Assembly (NCBI GenBank): GCA_030834835.1
Contig: JAUQXD010001394.1
Location: forward strand, 1 to 5,229
Direction: 5' to 3'
DNA length: 5,229 bases
DNA from: Thermoflexales bacterium
Lineage (GTDB): Bacteria > Chloroflexota > Anaerolineae > Fen-1058
Part shown: positions 1 to 4,595 of the stretch, piece after piece
Layout: every line of letters starts with the position of its first letter
Numbering within the stretch: position 1 is the first letter of the stretch
Program-made: the position numbers and the translations under genes
The notes under the pieces: model-generated
The model's input: only the letters and a program-made list of their open reading frames with translations
What the model was told of the DNA's origin: nothing
The model's database searches: none

Positions 1-16
1 GACGCTCTTCCGATCT
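1..16 (+). other. Residual Illumina adapter sequence
   Basis: The first 16 bases, GACGCTCTTCCGATCT, are identical to the 3' end of the Illumina TruSeq universal adapter (known from memory). This is a sequencing artefact left at the contig end, not genomic DNA. It is in frame with the following open frame, so an automatic translation would begin with five artificial residues (DALPI). Genomic sequence can be trusted only from about position 17. Confidence 0.93.
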
Positions 17-732
17 GTATCTTAGACCGCATCGAGAAGCTGCTCAGCTCTTCTCCCATTATCGAAACACCAGAGGCAGTGAGGCTTCGTGCAGCTCAAC
101 GGGCACTTGAAAAGAAGGCACCGTTCCATCACGACAAGAACGCGATGGCCGATGCGATCCTCATCGAGACGTACGCCGATTGTGTACGCGACAAGGCAGC
201 GTCCGGTGTTCGCTTTGCGTTTGTCACGCACAACAAAAGTGACTTCAGCGTCGAGCACGGCAATCAAAAGATACCGCACCCGGACTTCGCCAACCTCTTT
301 TCGCGCATCAAGTCACTGTACTTCATCAACCTACCCGAAGCGCTCCGCCGTGTCGAGCCTTCACTTGTCACTGAAATCATGCTTGAGCATTCGTGGACAC
401 AAGAGCCACGGGGCCTGACCGAGATTCTCGAAGCTGAGGATTTGCTGTTCCATCAGGTCTGGTACAATCGGCACTGGAACATGCGGCTCGGCATCGAGGA
501 GGGAAAGATTAAGGTCATAGACAAGGAAACCTATTCCCGGCCACCTCGCACATCGGAATCGATCCAGCGCGACGTATTGAAAGCAGCTTTGAAGGCCGCC
601 CAGCGGGTCGAGCGTCGCTACGGCAAGAAGAACCTCGGACCGTGGGATGATTTCGAGTGGGGCATGATCAACGGCAAGCTCTCCGCACTTCGTTGGGTCT
701 TAGGAGACGACTGGGATATGCTCGACACATAA
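17..732 (+). CDS. PIN-like domain protein, 5'-truncated at contig edge
   Basis: The frame is open from the left edge to TAA at 730-732, leaving 243 codons of which the first five come from the adapter. The N-terminus is therefore missing, and the GTG at 79 is probably an internal codon rather than the start. Visible residues resemble the C-terminal half of a PIN-like nuclease domain of the DUF4935 kind: KNAMADAILIE (about 46-56 of the visible frame, Asp at 51), then FVTHNKSDFS (about 74-83, Asp at 81), then HPD and a short helix LPEALRRVEP. PIN domains are Mg2+-dependent RNases with a cluster of acidic residues; the first of these would lie in the lost part. A separate C-terminal segment follows, ending in a Trp/Gly-rich motif GPWDDFEWGMINGKLSALRW (213-232) and then VLGDDWDMLDT; its function is unknown to me. 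No antitoxin-like partner is visible, though one could lie upstream. The PIN assignment rests on motif recall only. Confidence 0.72.
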
Positions 733-775
733 AAGAGCGTGTGATCGCCGAAGGCAGTGCAGCAACAAGTCTACT

Positions 776-822
776 GCCCGCCAATGCGTTGAAGCGGACT
801 CGCGTTAGGCGTCAACGCGGGC
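776..822 (+). other. Degenerate attC-like inverted repeat
   Basis: A short intergenic palindrome starts 43 bp after the PIN-like gene. GCGTTGA (786-792) pairs perfectly with TCAACGC (812-818). Outside it GCCC (776-779) can pair with GGGC (819-822), with a 6-nt bulge. The segment AATGCGTTGAAGCGGAC (783-799) resembles the left half of chromosomal-integron attC sites, and GTTAGGC (804-810) matches the attC R' core GTTRRRY. However, the expected left core RYYYAAC is absent (GCCCGCC instead) and the right L' half is missing. At best this is a decayed or partly deleted cassette recombination site. It may also be an ordinary hairpin. Confidence 0.35.
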
Positions 823-857
823 TCACCACAATTCATTTCCCAATCAGGAGCAACCCC

Positions 858-1250
858 ATGCCCACCGTTAAAACTTTCACCCCGGCAAACACCCCCACAC
901 CCATCGGCCCATACAACCACGTGGCGAAGGTGGGCCAGTTCATCACCATCGGCGGAACGGCGGGCGTGAACCCGGCCACCGGCCAACTGGCCGGCGCGGA
1001 TGTCTATTCGCAGACGCGGCAAATCCTGCAATCGTTTCGCGTGATGCTGGAAGCCGCTGGATCAGATCTCGCACACGTGGTGCACATCAATGTGTTTCTG
1101 CTGCACATGAGCGACTTCGAGGAGATGAACCGCGCCTACGTGGAAGTGATGGGCGATCATCGACCGGCCCGCACCGTCATCGGCGTCAACGAACTGCCGA
1201 AGCCCGGCGTCTTGCTGACGATGAATCTGACGGCGGTCACTCTGGAATAG
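858..1250 (+). CDS. Rid-family (YjgF/YER057c/UK114) protein
   Basis: A complete 130-aa protein, the usual length for this family of small trimeric proteins. The start ATG at 858 is chosen because CAGGAG (845-850) lies 7 nt upstream and because the family N-terminus fits (IGPYNHV at 16-22 aligns with E. coli RidA IGPYVQG); the open frame further upstream has no family match. RidA hydrolyses reactive enamine/imine intermediates such as 2-aminoacrylate. Conserved features seen are Tyr19, Asn91, the block PAR at 103-105 with the key Arg105, and LPK at 113-115. Other active-site positions of E. coli RidA differ: Ser30 is Gly32 here, Cys107 is Val107, and the IEIEAIAV strand with Glu120 is LLTMNLTAV (119-127), with no Glu. 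This is therefore a Rid homologue whose substrate may not be that of archetypal RidA. It is a single gene with no obvious operon partner, since hisS has its own promoter 20 bp downstream. Confidence 0.93.
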   Translation: MPTVKTFTPANTPTPIGPYNHVAKVGQFITIGGTAGVNPATGQLAGADVYSQTRQILQSFRVMLEAAGSDLAHVVHINVFLLHMSDFEEMNRAYVEVMGDHRPARTVIGVNELPKPGVLLTMNLTAVTLE

Positions 1251-1270
1251 CGCGAGTTGTCGATTCGACA

Positions 1271-1299
1271 TTGACAGCCCCCGGCCCGATTGGTATAAT
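1271..1299 (+). promoter_or_regulatory. Consensus sigma-70-type promoter of the hisS leader
   Basis: TTGACA (1271-1276) and TATAAT (1294-1299) are both perfect consensus hexamers, separated by exactly 17 bp. The -10 is also extended by TG one base upstream (1291-1292). The predicted start is about A1306, only about 3 nt before the leader-peptide ATG at 1309. Such a strong basal promoter is what one expects when control is exerted afterwards by attenuation. Confidence 0.9.
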
Positions 1300-1308
1300 G
1301 TCGCCATC

Positions 1309-1371
1309 ATGAAAACGATCACTGGCGCGCCGATCCATCATCACCACCACACTCATCATTTGATGAGTTAA
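1309..1371 (+). CDS. hisL: Histidine-rich leader peptide controlling hisS
   Basis: A 20-codon open frame encodes MKTITGAPI, then HHHHH, Thr, HH, and LMS before TAA. Seven of the eight codons at 1336-1359 are His codons (CAT CAT CAC CAC CAC ACT CAT CAT). This run resembles the seven-His leader peptide of the enterobacterial his operon. It lies between a consensus promoter and an intrinsic terminator, directly upstream of hisS. Its inferred role is to sense charged tRNA-His by ribosome stalling, with the peptide itself probably having no function. The predicted transcript start leaves about 3 nt of untranslated RNA and no room for a Shine-Dalgarno site, so initiation would be essentially leaderless. 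The symbol is used by analogy with the his operon leader. Confidence 0.88.
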   Translation: MKTITGAPIHHHHHTHHLMS

Positions 1372-1416
1372 TGGCGTTTGGGTCGCGGCACAGCGGTTTT
1401 CTCCATCCGATTGATG

Positions 1417-1448
1417 AAGCGTGGCCCCGACGGCCGCGCTTTTATTTT
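1417..1448 (+). terminator. Intrinsic terminator within the hisS leader
   Basis: Stem AAGCGTGGCC (1417-1426) pairs with GGCCGCGCTT (1432-1441), 10 pairs with one G-U, closing a 5-nt loop CCGAC. The U tract TTTTATTTT (1440-1448) follows and overlaps the last two A-U pairs. It lies about 100 bp before the hisS start, the place expected for an attenuator rather than for the end of the ridA-like gene. It could in addition stop read-through from upstream. Confidence 0.88.
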
Positions 1449-1497
1449 GTCAGCCGCCGGCCAATCGATCATTGACCGGTCACCGATCACCGATCGA

Positions 1498-1533
1498 CCA
1501 ATTTACTATTTCCCAATTTACCAATCTACTAAT
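1498..1533 (+). repeat. AT-rich imperfect tandem repeat before hisS
   Basis: CCAATTTAC occurs at 1498-1506 and again at 1513-1521, followed by the variant CCAATCTAC starting at 1521. Just upstream lies the doubled unit ACCGATC (1482-1495). These short units fill the space between the attenuator terminator and the hisS ribosome binding site and contrast with the GC-rich genes. No function is evident; the unstructured AT-rich stretch may help ribosome access. Confidence 0.55.
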
Positions 1534-1546
1534 CACGAGGTTCACC

Positions 1547-2812
1547 ATGAAACCAACCATTCGCCCCATCAAGGGCACCCGCGATTTTTATCCCGAAGAG
1601 ATGGCCTTTCGCACCTGGCTGTACGGCAAGATGAAGGCCGCCTCGCAGAAATTTGGCTATCAGGAATGGGAAGCGCCGATCCTCGAATCGCTCGAGCTGT
1701 ACGCAGCCAAGAGCGGTGAAGAATTGGTGAAAGAGCAATCGTTCGTCTTCACCGATCGCGGCGGCGACACCATCACGCTCCGCCCGGAACTGACGCCCAG
1801 CCTGGCGCGCATGGTCGCACAGAAACAACGCGAACTGCCCAAGCCCATCCGCTGGTGGTCATTCGGCCCGTTCTGGCGCTACGAGCGCCCGCAAAAAGGC
1901 CGCACCCGCGAGTTCTTCCAGTGGAACATCGATCTGCTGGGCGTCAACTCGCCCTATGCGGATGCCGAACTGGTCGCCATCGGCGCGGAGTTCTTCAAGT
2001 CCGTGGGCTTCTCATCACAGCAGATCGTGATCAAAGTCAACAATCGCAAGTTGATGGAAGCGCAGATCAAATCGCTGGGCGTCGATCAGGTGGACGGCGT
2101 TTACCGGCTGATCGACAAGCTGGATAAGCTGCCCGCCGACAAGTGGCGCGCCTACGGCCTCGACGACATCGGCTTGAGCGCCGATCAAATGGATCGACTG
2201 TCGGTGCTGTTGAACGACAGCGAGTTGTGGCAGCAATCCGATGAGCTGGTGGCCTTCTTCAGCGCGATCGACGATCTGGGCGTGCGCGACTACGTGGAGT
2301 TCGATCCATCGGTGATTCGCGGCCTCGCTTACTACACGGGCGTCGTCTTCGAAGCACGTGATCGCAGCGGAGAATTTCGCGCCATCCTGGGCGGCGGCCG
2401 CTACGACAACCTCGTCGGCGATGTGGGCGGCGAGCCGCTGGGCGGCATCGGCTTTGCGATGGGCGATGTGGTGATGGGCCTGGTGATCGAGCGCTACGGG
2501 TTAAAGCCCGCGCTGCGCCCCACCCCGGCCGGCGTCATCGTGACCATCTTCGATAAGTCGCTGGTGAAAGTGTCGGCCCGGATCGCCGCGCAGTTGCGAT
2601 CGGGCGGCGTGAACACCGAACTGTTTCCCGAAGCAGCCAAACTCGATCGACAGCTGAAGTACGCCAACACGCAGGCCATCCCCATCGCCATCATTGTGGG
2701 GCCGGATGAAGCCGCGCAAGGCAACGTGACGGTGCGCGATCTGCGATCGGGCGCGCAGCAGGTCGTGGCGCAAGATCAAATCGTCGAAATGGTGAAGAGC
2801 CTGATTCGCTAG
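1547..2812 (+). CDS. hisS: Histidyl-tRNA synthetase (histidine--tRNA ligase)
   Basis: A class II aminoacyl-tRNA synthetase that charges tRNA-His in the cytoplasm, as a homodimer in known members. At 421 aa it has the usual length. ATG 1547 is chosen because CACGAGG (1534-1540) lies 6 nt upstream and because the N-terminus IRPIKGTRDFYP is canonical. Visible motifs are KGTRDFYP (9-16), TLRPELT (77-83, histidine-binding region), motif 2 RYERPQKGRTREFFQ (111-125), the HisRS signature RGLAYYTG (258-265, with the catalytic Arg), GGGRYDNL (282-289), and a C-terminal anticodon-binding domain from about 328 to 421. Two departures are seen: Ala261 stands where most HisRS have Asp (RGLDYYTG), and motif 3 reads GFAMGDVV (302-309) instead of GFAxGxER, so the usual ATP-contacting Arg is absent. 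Such a subfamily exists to my recollection, so the enzyme is probably active. It is preceded by the His attenuator and followed by tRNA-His. No clear U-tract terminator follows it. Confidence 0.97.
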   Translation: MKPTIRPIKGTRDFYPEEMAFRTWLYGKMKAASQKFGYQEWEAPILESLELYAAKSGEELVKEQSFVFTDRGGDTITLRPELTPSLARMVAQKQRELPKPIRWWSFGPFWRYERPQKGRTREFFQWNIDLLGVNSPYADAELVAIGAEFFKSVGFSSQQIVIKVNNRKLMEAQIKSLGVDQVDGVYRLIDKLDKLPADKWRAYGLDDIGLSADQMDRLSVLLNDSELWQQSDELVAFFSAIDDLGVRDYVEFDPSVIRGLAYYTGVVFEARDRSGEFRAILGGGRYDNLVGDVGGEPLGGIGFAMGDVVMGLVIERYGLKPALRPTPAGVIVTIFDKSLVKVSARIAAQLRSGGVNTELFPEAAKLDRQLKYANTQAIPIAIIVGPDEAAQGNVTVRDLRSGAQQVVAQDQIVEMVKSLIR

Positions 2813-2841
2813 TGCGGTTTGCAGCGAAAACTGTTCCGCTT

Positions 2842-2941
2842 GTGTCATGCTGAGGAGCACTTTTTGCGACGAAGCATCTCTGGTCCAGTCATCAACGTCG
2901 CCAACTGTAATAGAGATTCCTCACTGCGTTCGGAATGACAC
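2842..2941 (+). repeat. 100-bp imperfect palindromic intergenic element
   Basis: The element begins GTGTCAT (2842-2848) and ends ATGACAC (2935-2941), a perfect 7-bp terminal inverted repeat. A second paired block is ATCTCT (2876-2881) with AGAGAT (2912-2917), and the sequences between give further partial pairing (GCTGAGGAGC against GCGTTCGGA). It resembles the TGTCATTCCGAG...GAATCTC type of dispersed palindrome that I recall from many environmental genomes. It fills the hisS-tRNA gap and the folded RNA might stabilise or end the hisS transcript. No coding capacity is seen, so it could be a non-autonomous mobile element. Confidence 0.7.
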
Positions 2942-2951
2942 AGCAAAACCC

Positions 2952-2980
2952 TTGTGAAAGTCGCGCGCGCGTGGTAAAAT
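2952..2980 (+). promoter_or_regulatory. Promoter of tRNA-His
   Basis: TTGTGA (2952-2957, 4 of 6 to consensus) and TAAAAT (2975-2980, 5 of 6) are spaced by 17 bp, with an extended -10 TGG (2972-2974) like that of the hisS leader promoter. The predicted start is near 2987, leaving a short pre-tRNA leader of about 19 nt. The stretch between the -10 and the start (CTGCCT) is GC-rich, as is typical of stringently controlled stable-RNA promoters. The spacer carries an alternating run CGCGCGCGCG (2962-2971). Confidence 0.68.
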
Positions 2981-3005
2981 CTGCCTCGCGCTAACGCGCC
3001 AAAAC

Positions 3006-3078
3006 GGTGCCTGTAGCTCAATGGCAGAGTACTGGACTGTGGATCCAGTTGTTGCGGGTTCGACCCCCGTCAGGCACC
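3006..3078 (+). tRNA. trnH: tRNA-His (anticodon GTG)
   Basis: A full cloverleaf can be drawn. The acceptor stem is GTGCCTG (3007-3013) with CAGGCAC (3071-3077). The D arm is GCTC/GAGT. The anticodon stem is CTGGA (3032-3036) with TCCAG (3044-3048) around loop CTGTGGA, giving anticodon GTG at 3039-3041, which reads both CAC and CAT. The T stem is GCGGG/CCCGT with loop TTCGACC. The histidine-specific identity element is present: an extra G(-1) at 3006 opposite C73 at 3078. The 3' CCA is not encoded (CTC follows) and must be added after transcription. The gene lies about 190 bp after hisS, the enzyme that charges it, with its own promoter. Confidence 0.97.
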
Positions 3079-3085
3079 CTCTTCA

Positions 3086-3155
3086 ATGAACAATGATCAA
3101 TGACCAATGAACAATGGTTGTTGATCATTTTCATTTCTCAATGATCATTGTTCAT
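3086..3155 (+). repeat. AT-rich inverted repeat with CAATGA units
   Basis: ATGAACAATGATCA (3086-3099) and TGATCATTGTTCAT (3142-3155) form a perfect 14-bp inverted repeat around a 42-nt centre. The left half also holds tandem near-copies of a CAATGA/CCAATGA unit, and an inner TGATCATT (3122-3129) can pair with AATGATCA in the left arm (3092-3099) as an alternative. It may fold as a hairpin ending tRNA transcription, although no U tract follows. Otherwise it is a low-complexity intergenic repeat, far more AT-rich than the genes. Confidence 0.72.
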
Positions 3156-3194
3156 CACCGTCCTACACGTCTAGCTGGATCGGAGGCACACGCT

Positions 3195-4595
3195 ATGACC
3201 GCTCCTCGACAACACGCCATCGTCATCGGCAGCAGTGTGGCCGGCCTGTTGGCCGCGCGGATCTTATCCGATCATTTTGAGCGCGTCACCGTGCTCGATC
3301 GCGACTCCCTGCCCGATGAACCCGAACCGCGCAAAGGCGTGCCGCAAGCCACACACGTTCATATCCTGCTGCGACGCGGCGGATTGATCCTGGAAGACTT
3401 GCTGCCCGGCTTCGATGTCGAGCTGGCGCAGGCGGGCGCGCCGCTGATCAATTGGACCAGTGACTTCGTCTACTTTACCCCGGCCGGTTGGGGGCCGCGT
3501 TTCCCGTCGACGTTGACCACGCGGGGAGGTAGTCGCGGCCTGCTGGAGTACACCCTCCGTCATCGCGTGGCTGCCCGCTCCAACATCGCCCTCGAGGCGC
3601 GGTGTGAGGCGATCGGGTTGTTGACGAACGAGGATCGATCGAAAGTCACGGGCGTGCGCCTCAACTACCGCGATCGGACTTCAGACGCCCGATCGAACCT
3701 GCCCGGCGATCTCATCGTCGATGCCAGCGGCCGCACCTCGCACGTGCTGGACTGGCTGACCGACCTGGGCTACACGCCGCCTGCCGAAACCGTCATCGAT
3801 TCACATCTGGGGTATGCCACGCGCGTCTATCAGCGCCCGCCGCACTTCGCCGCCGATTGGCGGGTCATGATGGTTCGCGCCCGCCCGCCGTATGGCACGC
3901 GCGGCGGCCTGATCTATCCGATCGAGCACGATCGCTGGATGGTCAACCTCGGCGGCGCGGGCGATGAACGCCCGCCGACTGATGATCCGGCGTTCGTCGA
4001 GTTCATGCGCACGTTCATTCATCCGGCGTTATACGAGGCGATCAAAGACACAGAACCGCTGTCGCCGGTGTACGGCTATCGACGCACGGAGAATCGCTGG
4101 CGGCACTACGAGCAGTTGACGCGCTGGCCGGAGAATTTTGTGGTGTTGGGTGACGCCGCGTATGCCTTCAATCCGATCTATGGACAAGGCATGACGGTAG
4201 CCGGGCTGGAAGCGCAGGCGTTGGATCGATGGCTGCGAACAGCACAGGGGTGTCTGGATTTTCAGAAGTCGCTGGCGAAGGTGGTGCGCCTGCCGTGGCT
4301 GCTGGCGACGAACGAAGATTCACGCATACCCGGCGTTGAAGGCAACGCGCGTCCAAACCGATTGGACGCACTGTTGCAGCGTTACATCGACGAAGTGGTC
4401 TGGCTGGCGTCGGCTGATGCCGTGACGTTTGAGACCTTCGTGCGTGTCTCGCATCTTACCGCGCCACCCACCGCTTTGATGCAGCCGCATATCGCGTTGG
4501 GCGTGCTTAAGCGCTGGCTGCGCCGGCTCAAACCGGCCGGGCAGTCGACTGATTCGATTCCGGCTGCGCCTGCTGCGCGGCTGCCGGCAGGGTGA
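3195..4595 (+). CDS. FAD-dependent monooxygenase / epoxidase-like protein
   Basis: A 466-aa flavoprotein of the glutathione-reductase-fold monooxygenase superfamily, closest in feel to the LasC/MonCI-type epoxidases and uncharacterised relatives. ATG 3195 is chosen because GGAGG (3182-3186) lies 8 nt upstream and the Rossmann motif follows directly; the in-frame ATG at 3114 lies inside the AT-rich repeat and has no such site. Features are the dinucleotide-binding motif IVIGSSVAGLLAARIL (9-24), the acidic end of the second strand at VTVLDRD (31-37), the family block PRKGVPQATHVHILL (45-59), DLIVDASGR (172-180), and the second FAD motif VVLGDAAYAFNPIYGQGM (316-333). There is no signal peptide. 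The last about 20 residues are Ala/Pro-rich and overlap the convergent kinase gene. The substrate cannot be told: no polyketide or terpenoid genes are seen here. The gene appears to stand alone. Confidence 0.88.
   Translation: MTAPRQHAIVIGSSVAGLLAARILSDHFERVTVLDRDSLPDEPEPRKGVPQATHVHILLRRGGLILEDLLPGFDVELAQAGAPLINWTSDFVYFTPAGWGPRFPSTLTTRGGSRGLLEYTLRHRVAARSNIALEARCEAIGLLTNEDRSKVTGVRLNYRDRTSDARSNLPGDLIVDASGRTSHVLDWLTDLGYTPPAETVIDSHLGYATRVYQRPPHFAADWRVMMVRARPPYGTRGGLIYPIEHDRWMVNLGGAGDERPPTDDPAFVEFMRTFIHPALYEAIKDTEPLSPVYGYRRTENRWRHYEQLTRWPENFVVLGDAAYAFNPIYGQGMTVAGLEAQALDRWLRTAQGCLDFQKSLAKVVRLPWLLATNEDSRIPGVEGNARPNRLDALLQRYIDEVVWLASADAVTFETFVRVSHLTAPPTALMQPHIALGVLKRWLRRLKPAGQSTDSIPAAPAARLPAG

Larger units (their letters stand above)
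1306..1448 (+). promoter_or_regulatory. Ribosome-mediated histidine attenuator of hisS
   Basis: Several mutually exclusive structures can be drawn. Terminator: 1417-1426 with 1432-1441, followed by a U tract. Antiterminator: GGGTCGCG (1380-1387) with CGTGGCCC (1420-1427), 8 pairs including two G-U, which uses up the 5' terminator arm. A weaker protector helix is possible between GATCC (1332-1336), inside the leader peptide just before the His codons, and GGGTC (1380-1384). A ribosome stalled at the His codons (1336-1359) would disrupt the protector and leave 1380-1387 free, favouring antitermination. A ribosome at the stop codon (1369-1371) would reach over 1380-1387 and let the terminator form. 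hisS would thus be expressed when charged tRNA-His is scarce. The helices are hand-drawn and no energies were calculated. Confidence 0.82.

Noticed and set aside
657..857. Upstream in-frame extension of the Rid-family protein
   Set aside because: It overlaps the PIN-like gene and the intergenic hairpin, lacks family similarity, and a good ribosome binding site marks the ATG at 858.
1371..1475. 34-codon open frame starting at an ATG overlapping the leader-peptide stop codon (TAATG), running through the terminator
   Set aside because: It spans the terminator hairpin and U tract and its composition merely follows those RNA elements. It has no own ribosome binding site, although reinitiation cannot be excluded.
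1421..1546. N-terminal extension of HisS into the leader
   Set aside because: The canonical HisRS N-terminus begins at ATG 1547 with a ribosome binding site; the extension runs through the terminator and AT-rich repeats.
1306..1546. T-box riboswitch upstream of hisS
   Set aside because: I saw no T-box antiterminator motif (AGGGTGGNACCGCG type) and no specifier-loop architecture. The His-codon leader peptide explains the region better.
2857..2869. CTTTTTG run within the palindromic element as an intrinsic terminator of hisS
   Set aside because: No stable hairpin immediately precedes the T run. The whole element folds around it instead.
3114..3194. Earlier ATG at 3114 as the start of the flavoprotein
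   Set aside because: The added 27 residues are encoded by the AT-rich inverted repeat, have no ribosome binding site and do not fit before the Rossmann motif; GGAGG at 3182-3186 supports 3195.
4521..4541. Short GC-rich hairpin (GCCGG with CCGGC) near the kinase stop codon as a bidirectional terminator
   Set aside because: Only about 5 pairs, inside both coding frames, with no U tract on either strand.
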